This document shows positions 17,534 to 25,292 of a DNA stretch of 64,000 bases, piece after piece. Source of the DNA: Chloroflexota bacterium (GTDB lineage: Bacteria > Chloroflexota > Anaerolineae > Anaerolineales > Anaerolineaceae); contig JAJXZS010000001.1 in the NCBI GenBank assembly GCA_021779955.1, positions 19,355 to 83,354 on the forward strand, written 5' to 3'. Under the pieces are notes generated by a model. It worked only from the letters and a program-made list of their open reading frames with translations, did no database searches and was not told the origin of the DNA. The position numbers were made by a program, and so were the translations under genes. Numbering within the stretch: the stretch's first letter is position 1; each line of letters opens with the position of its first letter.

Positions 17534-17819
17534 GTTGCACCCCTCTCTTGCATCCCACAGGGCAAAGCATCGGAGAAACATCGCACCGAAAACAATCCGG
17601 CCAATCCTGTAGGGGCAAAGCATCGGAGAGCCATCGCGGTGTCGTAACCACCCAACCTATTCCGTAGCTTTGCCCGCTACCAACGTTGTCTTGCCTGGCA
17701 GGGGTGAAGCGGCTTGAAACCTATGCACATGCCGGCGATCTATCCACTTCCAGGCCGCTTCACCCCTACTTCTTCCGTCCGTGCCGCCTTACAATTACCT
17801 TAAAATTTCCCCAAACCCC
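17534..17819. repeat. Intergenic cluster of short direct and inverted repeats
   Basis: GGGCAAAGCATCGGAGA followed by a similar CATCGC end occurs at 17560-17583 and 17613-17636; GCTTTGCCC near 17667 is its inverse. A perfect 14-bp inverted repeat (17700-17713 and 17754-17767, AGGGGTGAAGCGGC) frames a 40-bp spacer. No gene is visible. It resembles the palindromic intergenic repeats near 43.9-44.1 and 44.6 kb. Confidence 0.65.
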
Positions 17820-17848
17820 TTGACAAATTAGAATATGTGTTCTATAAT
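17820..17848 (+). promoter_or_regulatory. Consensus sigma-70 promoter of the alkyltransferase-like operon
   Basis: TTGACA (17820-17825), exactly 17 bp, TATAAT (17843-17848). Both hexamers are perfect consensus, the best promoter in the window. Such strength usually implies a repressor, and a palindrome fills the spacer. Confidence 0.85.
17831..17842 (+). promoter_or_regulatory. LexA-like operator in the promoter spacer
   Basis: GAATATGTGTTC matches GAACATATGTTC, the Gram-positive type LexA box, at 10 of 12 positions and touches the -10 hexamer. It lies within a wider palindrome with TAGAA / TTCTA arms. Confidence 0.5.
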
Positions 17849-17894
17849 AATGATCTGAACTATTCAGCCTTACGCAAAATAGGAGGGGATCACC

Positions 17895-17990
17895 TTGAAC
17901 TCTATCAATTCAACCGCCCGGTTTTTGACCGCTCTCCACGATCCACTCCCTCCCGATTCGTTCCGATTCGACCCCATTTTTTTAAATTGA
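17895..17990 (+). CDS. Possible 31-residue leader peptide
   Basis: A TTG start 6 bp after a very strong AGGAGGGG (17881-17888), about 40 bp into the transcript expected from the promoter at 17820. It would encode MNSINSTARFLTALHDPLPP, ending FDPIFLN. No family is recognised. The gene after it has its own GGAGG. It may be a real microprotein, a translated leader, or only a fortuitous frame; the ribosome site is the main support. Confidence 0.35.
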   Translation: MNSINSTARFLTALHDPLPPDSFRFDPIFLN

Positions 17991-18042
17991 CAAATCGAAT
18001 CGCCCATCCCAATCTTCCCTACTATAATGGAGGTGTATCCAA

Positions 18043-18402
18043 ATGGAAAAAGAACCCAAGCTTTTCGGCCTGATCTATCAGACCATCCGCCAGATCCCGC
18101 CTGGCAAGATCGCCAGCTACGGGCAGATCTCCAGGATCGTCGGTCACTGCTCGGCGCAGATGATAGGGTTTGCGCTCGCGGCATTGCGCGACAACTCCAC
18201 CGAGCCAGAGGTTCCGTGGCAGCGCGTGGTCAATTCGCAAGGACGCGTTGCGCTGCCTGGCGAATACGGCAAGAACATGCAGCGTCAGCTCCTCGAAGAC
18301 GAAGGCGTCGAATTCACCGAAGACGGGGTGATCGATTTCAACCGCTTCGGTTGGCTGGGCGCTCCACCCTCTTTCAAGCTGAAAGGCAAAGCCTCACAAT
18401 GA
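18043..18402 (+). CDS. Alkyltransferase-like protein (ATL, MGMT-related, no active Cys)
   Basis: 119 residues, equal to the DNA-binding C-terminal domain of O6-alkylguanine transferases: IPPGKIASYGQISRIVG, then FALAALRDN. The active-site motif PCHRV is replaced by PWQRV with Trp59 at the cysteine position, the hallmark of alkyltransferase-like proteins. These do not remove the alkyl group; they bind and flip O6-alkylguanine and hand it to nucleotide excision repair. GGAGG precedes the start. Its stop overlaps the next start (ATGA). The LexA-like box in the promoter would fit damage induction. Confidence 0.9.
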   Translation: MEKEPKLFGLIYQTIRQIPPGKIASYGQISRIVGHCSAQMIGFALAALRDNSTEPEVPWQRVVNSQGRVALPGEYGKNMQRQLLEDEGVEFTEDGVIDFNRFGWLGAPPSFKLKGKASQ

Positions 18403-19163
18403 TCGGTGCGATCGCAGGCGACATCATCGGTTCCATCTACGAGTGGCACAATATCAAGACCACGCAGTTCCCGCTCTTTGGCGAGCGCTGCCGGTTCACA
18501 GACGACAGCGTGCTCACCATCGCCCTTGCTGATGCCATCCTCAGCGGCGCGGAGTACACCACCCTGCTCAAGCGCTATTACCGCGCCTACCCGGATTCCG
18601 GCTTTGGCGGTCATTTCGCGGCCTGGGCGATCAGTGAAGACAGTTCGCCCTACGGCTCGTGGGGTAACGGCGCCGCCATGCGCATCAGCCCTGCCGGTTT
18701 TGCCTACCCAACGCTCGATGAGACCCTGCGCAAAGCCTATGAATTCACCGCGGTCACACACGATCATCCGGAGGGCATCAAGGGCGGGCAAGCCACTGCG
18801 TCAGCCATTTTCCTTGCCCGCACAGGCAATTCGAAGGCCGATATCCGCAGCTACATCACCTCCACTTTCGGCTATGATCTCACGCGCACCCTGGACGAGA
18901 TTCGCCCCGCCTACCGCTACGACATCTCCTCGCAGGGCACCGTCCCCCAGGCGATCACCGCCTTTCTCGAGTCCGATGATTTCGAGGACGCCATCCGCAA
19001 AGCCGTCTCGCTCGGCGGCGATTGCGATACGCTTACCTGCATCACAGGCGGCATCGCCCAGGCGTTTTACGGTGTGCCTGACGAAATCGCCAGCCAGGTC
19101 TATACTTATCTTGACGAACCTCTCAGCGAAGTTGTCCGCCGCTTCACTGCAGCCTATTGTTAG
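18399..19163 (+). CDS. ADP-ribosylglycohydrolase (DraG/ARH family)
   Basis: 254 residues, start overlapping the preceding stop by 4 bp. Family motifs: MIGAIAGDIIGSIYE at the N-terminus, FTDDSVLTIALADAI with the metal-binding Thr-Asp-Asp, and LGGDCDTLTCITGGIAQAFYG with the paired aspartates for the dinuclear Mg/Mn site. The family removes ADP-ribose from protein Arg/Ser or from nucleic acid. Its coupling to a DNA-lesion sensor suggests a DNA-damage context, but the substrate is not known. Confidence 0.9.
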   Translation: MIGAIAGDIIGSIYEWHNIKTTQFPLFGERCRFTDDSVLTIALADAILSGAEYTTLLKRYYRAYPDSGFGGHFAAWAISEDSSPYGSWGNGAAMRISPAGFAYPTLDETLRKAYEFTAVTHDHPEGIKGGQATASAIFLARTGNSKADIRSYITSTFGYDLTRTLDEIRPAYRYDISSQGTVPQAITAFLESDDFEDAIRKAVSLGGDCDTLTCITGGIAQAFYGVPDEIASQVYTYLDEPLSEVVRRFTAAYC

Positions 19164-19172
19164 GAGAATGCT

Positions 19173-19655
19173 TTGGCTACCGCTGTACCCCCAGTAATGA
19201 CACCGGAAATTGCTTACCGCAAACGCCGCTCGTGGTTGTTGTGGATGACCTTTGTCTTGATGATCGCTGCGACTGCGCTCAATTTTATGGTCGCCACCAT
19301 CAACCCCATGCAGCGCGAGCTCGAGCAATGCAATCTCAATTACGAATTGCGCCGGACGCCAGGCAATAACCTGCCTGAATATTCCATGAATGAATTCAAC
19401 CGCTGCGCGGACGCAGGCGCCTCAGCATCGACCTATTTCTTCCTCACAGCATTGATGATGCTCTTCAATTTTGCCGCCCTCGATGGACTGATGGCAGGCA
19501 GGGTGCGTGCGCTGATCGCCTACGGCATCGGCGTAGCCTGGGTGCTCGGGGTCAGCCTGGTGATGGGGGCGGGCATCCCGCTGACATTCGTCACCGTCAA
19601 TATCCCCATCCTCGCCCTGCTCTACCTGCTCTTCCGCCGCAAAGAACTCGTCTGA
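19173..19655 (+). CDS. Four-helix membrane protein of unknown function
   Basis: 160 residues from a TTG start with AGGAG 6 bp upstream, 9 bp after the ADP-ribosylglycohydrolase gene, so third in that operon. Helix 1 is WLLWMTFVLMIAATALNFMV. An extracytoplasmic loop of ~45 residues has two cysteines (EQCNLNYELRR, FNRCADAG), which may form a disulfide. Three further helices follow, and the protein ends in a basic FRRKELV. No family recognised. Confidence 0.65.
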   Translation: MATAVPPVMTPEIAYRKRRSWLLWMTFVLMIAATALNFMVATINPMQRELEQCNLNYELRRTPGNNLPEYSMNEFNRCADAGASASTYFFLTALMMLFNFAALDGLMAGRVRALIAYGIGVAWVLGVSLVMGAGIPLTFVTVNIPILALLYLLFRRKELV

Positions 19656-19690
19656 TCCTGAATCCGACTCATGTCACCGGAAACAGGTAC

Positions 19691-19719
19691 AAAAAAAGGT
19701 GCGCCATCCGGCGCACCTT
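19691..19719 (-). terminator. Rho-independent terminator of the DUF4173-like gene
   Basis: 10-bp perfect stem AAGGTGCGCC / GGCGCACCTT with a 4-nt loop; on the minus strand it ends in seven T's. Confidence 0.9.
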
Positions 19720-19734
19720 CACAGTTCGACTTCC

Positions 19735-21387
19735 CTAGTCCAAATTCGGGAGGGCATTGCAGTAGATCATCTGGTCTTCCCAGGTGAAGTAGGTGAGATT
19801 GCTCCCTCCCAGCAAATGGATCTGGTTGAGCGAAGGCGCGTTCGCTTCGAGCAACTTGACCGCGTTCGCTTGCCCGAAGTGATATGACTGCCATGGTCGG
19901 GTAGCCTGACCTTGTGATTCCTGCAAGCGACAGGCAAGGAGGAGCCCAAGCGCTTCGTGCACCTTCGCGGGTACTGTGGTGTCGTTGTAGTATTTGACCA
20001 TTGCGGGAACGGCATCAGATGAAAGGGTGCTGAGATAATTCACGTCAAGCGATTCCCCGATCATCGCCCGCCCCACATTCTTGCGTACGATGAAGCCTTC
20101 CACATTCATCACGGCTAATGTCGCGCTGAAGCCGACGACCGCGATCAGAAGCGCCAGGCCGAAACGCCCGCGTTTCTGCAGCAGTTCGAGCACCGCTGCT
20201 GCGACCACCAGCCCTCCAAGCCAGAAGATGAAGATATGCGGAAGTGTGCGCATCACGGTAAAGCCGTATGTGGATTCGTAGAGCATCAACCGGGTGAGCG
20301 AAGAAGCCAGGATCACCAGCACATTGGCCATCAGCAGCACGATCAGCGCCGTGAACGCAATTCGGGTTCCCTTCGATTCGAGCCGCGTGATCGTAGACAG
20401 GACAAGGAAGAGCAGCAGGCTGAGCGTTGCCACCCACACCAGTTCATTGAAGCCGCGAACGGCATATTGAGAATAGGTGAAGCCGGTTTCGCTGATGTTC
20501 GCGGATCCGCCAAACAGGTAGCGTATTTGCAGGGTGACGAAGATGATGAACAGGACGTCGAGCGCGCCAAGCAAAATCCCGGTCTCAGTAAAGCCCAGGA
20601 AGGGTTTCAGCCAGGCTTTGGACGTGTCCGGTCGCTCCACTTTTGCCGCAGGCAGGATGGCATGCAGGTAAACGCCCACGAGCGCGAAACCGAGGATGAT
20701 GATCAAGATCAGGCGCAGGAGGTATTCAGGCAGCTTTTCGATGTTCAGGATCTGCGTCACGCCGGCGTTGAAGACGGGGTCGGCTGAGGCGAAAAGCGCG
20801 ATGAAAACGGCAAGCACGGGAATGGCAATAATCACCCCACGGATGACCGGCGCGGCGCGCCTTCGCGATGCGATAGCTGACCGTTTGGCTCCGGCAGCAG
20901 CCAATTCAACTGAAGCCGGATTTTCCGGGGATGGGATCGCTGACGGAGACTGCGGGGCTGCTTCACCTGCCGCGGGCAGCGCCTGGGGCGTGCTCAGGCT
21001 GATGAACGGGCGCGATACGGCTCCCCACATCACGCCCAGGCCGTTGGTGACGTAGTCTACGATGCGATAGCTCAACCAGTGGCCGTTGAGGAAAGTGGCA
21101 GCAAGCAGCACAATCCCGCCGCCGGCCATCAGGATGCTGTACATCACCGTCGGTCCATTGGACCGGAAGGCAACTACTGTGGAGAACAGCACGATGAGAA
21201 CTGCCAGCAGCACCGACCAGGCGGAAGGCCGTTGCCCTTCACGCCAGCTCAACAGGAATCCGATGAGCAGCGCAACTGTAATCCAGATTGGAAAGGAGAT
21301 ACCAGGGGCTTTACCCCAGAACAGGAAGTCCGCAAACCAGGCTGTTAGAAGCGCAGCCGGCCAGAACCATTTTGATTTAGTGACCAT
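19735..21387 (-). CDS. DUF4173/DUF4153-type polytopic membrane protein
   Basis: 550 residues, GGAG before the ATG. About eleven or more hydrophobic helices. A low-complexity Ala/Pro linker (PQALPAAGEAAPQSPSAIPS) separates the first five from the rest. The later part has the pattern of DUF4173 proteins (GFTYSQYAVRGFNELVWVATLSL, GYAVMRTLPHIFIFWLGG-like helices). The C-terminal ~110 residues are soluble (ESLDVNYLSTLSSDAVPAMVKYYNDT). Function unknown. The 50-aa membrane protein lies 11 bp upstream. Confidence 0.75.
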   Translation of the reverse strand: MVTKSKWFWPAALLTAWFADFLFWGKAPGISFPIWITVALLIGFLLSWREGQRPSAWSVLLAVLIVLFSTVVAFRSNGPTVMYSILMAGGGIVLLAATFLNGHWLSYRIVDYVTNGLGVMWGAVSRPFISLSTPQALPAAGEAAPQSPSAIPSPENPASVELAAAGAKRSAIASRRRAAPVIRGVIIAIPVLAVFIALFASADPVFNAGVTQILNIEKLPEYLLRLILIIILGFALVGVYLHAILPAAKVERPDTSKAWLKPFLGFTETGILLGALDVLFIIFVTLQIRYLFGGSANISETGFTYSQYAVRGFNELVWVATLSLLLFLVLSTITRLESKGTRIAFTALIVLLMANVLVILASSLTRLMLYESTYGFTVMRTLPHIFIFWLGGLVVAAAVLELLQKRGRFGLALLIAVVGFSATLAVMNVEGFIVRKNVGRAMIGESLDVNYLSTLSSDAVPAMVKYYNDTTVPAKVHEALGLLLACRLQESQGQATRPWQSYHFGQANAVKLLEANAPSLNQIHLLGGSNLTYFTWEDQMIYCNALPNLD

Positions 21388-21398
21388 AACTCCTCTTA

Positions 21399-21551
21399 TC
21401 AGTAATTCGCCGCCAGCGCGATCACCATAGCAAGGATCAAGGTGATCCCAATGACAGCCATGATCACCTGCTGCCTGCGAATCTTGCGTTCATTTGCTGA
21501 GATCCGCGGTTTTTGAGCAAGCGCTCTGTTTTTGTTTTGCTTCTTTTGCAT
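21399..21551 (-). CDS. 50-residue single-pass membrane protein
   Basis: ATG at 21551 with GAGGA a few bases upstream. The first half is very basic (MQKKQNKNRALAQKPRISAN, ERKIRRQQ), followed by one helix VIMAVIGITLILAMVIALAAN and a stop. It sits 11 bp before the DUF4173-like gene on the same strand, so a partner role is possible. It is real by position, ribosome site and composition, though no family is known. Confidence 0.65.
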   Translation of the reverse strand: MQKKQNKNRALAQKPRISANERKIRRQQVIMAVIGITLILAMVIALAANY

Positions 21552-21635
21552 ACATCCTCACGTGATGAAATGGAGTTTAGGTTATGGTCACTATCAAAAA
21601 CTATCATCGACTTGTTAATACCTATCACAAAAAAG

Positions 21636-22979
21636 TCAGGAAATCATCCAGACGCTGGAAGGATGAACCGGAAAGAGTGCGCCGATGAGTAGTTTGGCCT
21701 TATCGTTGAAATTGATATCGACGAACCATCGTTCAAGCTCGTCAAGGCTGCGATAGCCAAACAAAAGCTGCAGAAAGGTCAGCCCGGGGAAGGTGGCATC
21801 GAACTCGCTCCAGGTCTGCTTAGAAGACGAGGTTATCGCCGAAATCACGCCGTCCTTGAATTCGATCTCATAGCCGGTGTGCTCGAGCATGAACATCAGC
21901 TTGCCGTTGAAACCGCCGCAGACCGAGCCTGCAAGTCTCCTGTCGAGCTCAGGGCGAATCAGTTCGAGGAAGACTTTCACATCAGGCACACGCAGGTACC
22001 AGGCATACGGATCGCGCGGGCGCTGCAGACTGCTGCCTAGAAGCTCGTACGCCGGATGCGAACGCCCGAGCATGAACTGGAGGGCAGCCAGCGGTTTGCC
22101 GGTGGATTGTGCCTCAGTTTTCATCAATCGCCACAGGTGATGCGCGATGCAGCGCGCCGCCAGGTAATTGTCGGCACCCTGCTGCATGTCCACCGAGCGG
22201 ATGACGAGGGCAGTTTTGCTCTCGTTGGGCAGCGTGGCCACCGTTCCTGCGGGCACGCCAGCTTGATTCAGCAGGATGTAGTAATCCACCCTGTCGACGT
22301 TTTTCGGATCACGGCCGTCCAGCTCGAAGCGCCACATGGCCGCATCCCGCTCGCATTTGACCAGGGACTGCGACTGATTCTCATCATAAAGCCTGGCAAT
22401 CAATTCCAGATCCGCCAGGTCTGCTTTGCGGAGAGTGTATTGCGCGGCTTCCTCGTCGGTCAGCTTTGGTAGCAGAGGTTCGTAAAGCATGCGCGACCCG
22501 CCCAGATCCATGGCCATTTCATATCCAAAGCGGCGGTAGTAGACCGGAATGCCCGTGATCCCTTGAACCATCTCTCCGCGTTCCCTGCTCCACTCGTGGA
22601 TGATCTCGAATTGCCTGCGGATCAAACCACGGTTGCGAAACCCCGGTTCGGTTGCCACCAGTTCAGGACGCCCTACTTTGAAAAGGATGCCGGCGTACGA
22701 CCATGTCTGAGAAATCAGGCACATGCACGAAATAATCCGGCCGGTGGCTTCTTCCTCGACGATTGTAAAATCGCCTGGCGCCATCTGCGGGTGATTGCCG
22801 CTGAGCATGTCGTGCGCCAGCGCGCCTACCAACTCGTCCGGCTTATCCGGCCCGTCATCCGAATGGATGCGGGCGTTGAAAAAGGTCAGCGCATCACAAT
22901 CGGCGGAAGTTGCCCGCCTTAACAACAAACCGCCGCCCAAGGCAGCGGGTAGTTGCACCGGTTTCGTCCTGGATTCCAT
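21636..22979 (-). CDS. GNAT acetyltransferase with long C-terminal region (Eis-like layout)
   Basis: 447 residues, GGAGAGG before the ATG. The N-terminal GNAT domain (residues ~18-160) has the acetyl-CoA loop EPGFRNRGLIRRQFEIIHEWSRERG, a Q/R-x-x-G-x-G/A-like turn. A second half-domain (TLRKADLADLELIARLYDENQ) looks like another GNAT fold. The last ~110 residues may be a sterol-carrier-like domain (GGFNGKLMFMLEHTGYEIEFKDG). The three-part arrangement is that of Eis-type acetyltransferases, which modify amines. Substrate unknown. Confidence 0.75.
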   Translation of the reverse strand: MESRTKPVQLPAALGGGLLLRRATSADCDALTFFNARIHSDDGPDKPDELVGALAHDMLSGNHPQMAPGDFTIVEEEATGRIISCMCLISQTWSYAGILFKVGRPELVATEPGFRNRGLIRRQFEIIHEWSRERGEMVQGITGIPVYYRRFGYEMAMDLGGSRMLYEPLLPKLTDEEAAQYTLRKADLADLELIARLYDENQSQSLVKCERDAAMWRFELDGRDPKNVDRVDYYILLNQAGVPAGTVATLPNESKTALVIRSVDMQQGADNYLAARCIAHHLWRLMKTEAQSTGKPLAALQFMLGRSHPAYELLGSSLQRPRDPYAWYLRVPDVKVFLELIRPELDRRLAGSVCGGFNGKLMFMLEHTGYEIEFKDGVISAITSSSKQTWSEFDATFPGLTFLQLLFGYRSLDELERWFVDINFNDKAKLLIGALFPVHPSSVWMIS

Positions 22980-23030
22980 ATCCTCTCCGAATCGATCTTT
23001 TGGGCTGATCAGATTGTAGATGAAGCGATA

Positions 23031-23339
23031 TCAATCGCGAGATGGTTCTTTCTTTTCCGTTTTCGCAGGTGCCGCTGTGTTTTCAGCGGGCTTTTCGTTC
23101 TTCGTTTCTACGGTTTTTTCGTCAGTGTGGTTGGCTGGGGTGTGAATGCCGCCAGAAGGAGAGCGGTGATCGGTTGCATAGAAGCCCGAACCCTTGAATA
23201 CAATACCCACCGGCGTGTAGACCTTGTGAAGCACCTTCTTACCGCACTCGGGACATTTGGTCAACGGCTCGTCGGTAAATTTCTGGCTTTTGTCAAACTG
23301 AAAGCCGCAGTTTTCGCACCGATAAGTGTAAATCGGCAT
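23031..23339 (-). CDS. FmdB-family zinc ribbon protein
   Basis: 102 residues. The N-terminus MPIYTYRCENCGFQFD and CPECGKKV give the CxxC...CxxC zinc ribbon of the FmdB/putative regulatory family, followed by the typical KVYTPVGIVFKGSGFYATDH. The tail (residues ~65-102) is Lys/Glu/Ala-rich and probably disordered. GAGGAAG precedes the start. Members are proposed regulators; no target is known. Gene order gives no clue beyond being divergent from nurA. Confidence 0.9.
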   Translation of the reverse strand: MPIYTYRCENCGFQFDKSQKFTDEPLTKCPECGKKVLHKVYTPVGIVFKGSGFYATDHRSPSGGIHTPANHTDEKTVETKNEKPAENTAAPAKTEKKEPSRD

Positions 23340-23468
23340 GCTAACTTCCTCTTTCTGCTAATTGTTACTTAACTTGCGTATTATAGTCCGATTAAATAGT
23401 CAGGTCAAGAAACGATGATCTCAAGAGCCAAAACTCTTATCCAATTCTGACATTCACGTCCGGCTGCC

Positions 23469-23497
23469 TTGCCCTTTCGGGGGTGATTGGCTATAAT
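23469..23497 (+). promoter_or_regulatory. Promoter of the nurA-herA operon
   Basis: TTGCCC (23469-23474), 17-bp spacer, TATAAT (23492-23497), 30 bp before the nurA start codon. Confidence 0.7.
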
Positions 23498-23498
23498 C

Positions 23499-23510
23499 AA
23501 ACATATGTTC
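23499..23510 (+). promoter_or_regulatory. LexA-like operator at the nurA start site
   Basis: AAACATATGTTC matches GAACATATGTTC at 11 of 12 positions. It is one base after the -10 hexamer, so a bound repressor would cover the transcription start. Confidence 0.55.
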
Positions 23511-23527
23511 CATCGAAGGGGAGGGTT

Positions 23528-24676
23528 ATGCCCGTCAATTACATTGCACTAGGTCAACAGATCACATCCCTTGGCGATTCAGCCATTCAGCGTAACGGCG
23601 AGATCCAGGAGAAGCTGGCAAGGTGCCGGCAACTCCTGGCGCAGTACGCCAACGAAATCATCCCGCTTCAGCAAAAAGTGGAGGAGGCCGTATCGCGCGA
23701 AAGTGGCCTTCGCTGCGCCAAACCCTATCACGAAGCGCTGACCTTGCACGCGTCTTCGCCGGTCACTCCCGGGGAATGCGTGCTTCTCGCCGCGGACGGA
23801 TCGCAGATCACGCCAAATCCGCACGAACCTGTGCTCTTTGGCCTGGTGAATATCGGCGTCTTCCGTATGCCCCTGAACCTGGGCGGCGCACCCTCAGAAA
23901 GCATCGAATCGGTATTGCTCTACGATGATGCGTTGTTCACTTCGGCCGGCATGATCTCAGACGATCTCGTAGGGCTTCTGAGAGACGTGCGCGAACGCGA
24001 GGTCATGGTGCAGCTTGTCAGGACAGAAAAGATCATCGACCCCAGCATGCCTGTCATCACGCTCACCGACGGCCCGCTAGAGTTTTTCCACGAGCCCAGA
24101 ACGGACAAGCAATTTGCTCCGCAATTCAACAAATACCTGGCAGCCCTCGACGAGTTGAGCCTTCAAGGGGCAATCACGGCAGGTTACGTGGATCGACCAA
24201 GGGCCGACCTGGTCGTCCGCCTGATGGAGCTGGTCGAATCGTCAGGTGTCGAACGCCCGTTCACCGGCCTGACCGATCTGCTTCTGTTCTCCGACTTGCT
24301 CCAACCCGGAGAGCGCACCGCGGTGTTCGAACTGCAGTCAACTTCATCCAAGACCTACGTTGGGAATAAGGCTTTGCACTTTTTCTATCTCAACGTCTCC
24401 AGATCGAACAAGCCGGCGATTGCGCGTGTCGAGATCCCTGCCTGGGTAGCCAGGGATAAGGATGTTCTCAATCTTCTACAGAGCGTCCTGGTCGACCAGG
24501 CGAACACGTCGGGCAACCAGCCGTATCCATATGCTCTCCTCCGCGCGCACGAGATTGCCGTGGTCAAAAGAGAAGATAACACCCAGCTTACCTGGTTGAT
24601 CGAACAGGAGCTTATTCGCCAGGGGTTCGATCCATCCGAAAAATCCAACAAACAGTCAGGCAAAGATGCCGTATAG
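23528..24676 (+). CDS. nurA: DNA end-resection nuclease NurA
   Basis: 382 residues from the ATG at 23528 (MPVNYIALGQQ), preceded by GGGGAGGG; the upstream in-frame extension crosses the promoter and is rejected. NurA-domain motifs are LLAADGSQI (metal-binding Asp), VITLTDGPLEFF (second Asp) and AGYVDRPRADLVVRLMEL (third block). The N-terminal ~70 residues are a coiled helical region. NurA is a 5'-3' nuclease that works with the HerA translocase to resect DNA ends in archaea and some bacteria. It is the first gene of a three-gene operon. Confidence 0.92.
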   Translation: MPVNYIALGQQITSLGDSAIQRNGEIQEKLARCRQLLAQYANEIIPLQQKVEEAVSRESGLRCAKPYHEALTLHASSPVTPGECVLLAADGSQITPNPHEPVLFGLVNIGVFRMPLNLGGAPSESIESVLLYDDALFTSAGMISDDLVGLLRDVREREVMVQLVRTEKIIDPSMPVITLTDGPLEFFHEPRTDKQFAPQFNKYLAALDELSLQGAITAGYVDRPRADLVVRLMELVESSGVERPFTGLTDLLLFSDLLQPGERTAVFELQSTSSKTYVGNKALHFFYLNVSRSNKPAIARVEIPAWVARDKDVLNLLQSVLVDQANTSGNQPYPYALLRAHEIAVVKREDNTQLTWLIEQELIRQGFDPSEKSNKQSGKDAV

Positions 24677-24688
24677 GGAACGAGGTCA

Positions 24689-25279
24689 ATGATGAAATCG
24701 ATCGCATTTGGCAGACTGCTTCGCTCGAATACCACCGGCTGCACTGTGGGGTGCAGCGTCTCGCAGCACGATGCACCGGCCTTTGGCCAGATGGTGCGTA
24801 TTCCACTCGATGACGGCGTGACCGTCTTCGGCCTGGTTTTCGACGTCCACATCGACGACGACGGCCTTGTGCGCCAGATCGCTGCAGCGCAGAGTATCCG
24901 GCCCGAGGTCATCGAAGATAACCGGCGCAATCGGAACATGCCTGTGGAGATGTCGGTCCTCTTCATCGGCCATGAGTTTGAAGGGAAGATCTTTCACACT
25001 CTACCTCCCCATCCCCCTCTCTCGTTGGATGCCATCTATCCCTGCACGGACGACGACATACAGCGGTTCACCTCGCAAGGCGATTTCGGTTACTTGCGCC
25101 ATCTCTTTCGCGACCCGCAGCTGCCCGCGGGTGAAATCCTGACAACCCACTTGAGCCAGGTCAAAAAAGCCAGCTCGAACAGCCTGGACGAATCTGCTCT
25201 CAGTGAAGTGATCGCACTGCTCAAAGATGATTACGGCCGGCTGATCACGGTGCTCAAAGCTGTATCCGATGTGATGTAG
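24689..25279 (+). CDS. HAS-barrel-like protein encoded between NurA and HerA
   Basis: 196 residues; GAGG precedes the ATG, 12 bp after nurA and 13 bp before herA. The first ~75 residues form alternating beta strands (SIAFGRLLRSN, AFGQMVRIPLDDGVTVFGLVFDVHID) much like the N-terminal HAS barrel of HerA encoded next door (GFVVGGGLKDNLFVRL). The rest is mostly helical, with a Pro-rich turn LPPHPPLSLDAIY. It may be a loose copy of the barrel that bridges NurA and HerA, or an inhibitor. No enzyme motif is visible. The family assignment is inferred. Confidence 0.65.
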   Translation: MMKSIAFGRLLRSNTTGCTVGCSVSQHDAPAFGQMVRIPLDDGVTVFGLVFDVHIDDDGLVRQIAAAQSIRPEVIEDNRRNRNMPVEMSVLFIGHEFEGKIFHTLPPHPPLSLDAIYPCTDDDIQRFTSQGDFGYLRHLFRDPQLPAGEILTTHLSQVKKASSNSLDESALSEVIALLKDDYGRLITVLKAVSDVM

Positions 25280-25292
25280 AGAAGGGATAAAC

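Noticed and set aside
17987..18028. Second promoter directly before the alkyltransferase-like gene
   Set aside because: TTGACA (17987) and TATAAT (18023) are 30 bp apart, and a start there would cut off the GGAGG ribosome site.
18027..18398. Extension of the ADP-ribosylglycohydrolase frame upstream to 18027
   Set aside because: It would overlap the alkyltransferase-like gene in another frame with an Arg-rich nonsense composition; the family N-terminus MIGAIAGDIIGS begins at 18399.
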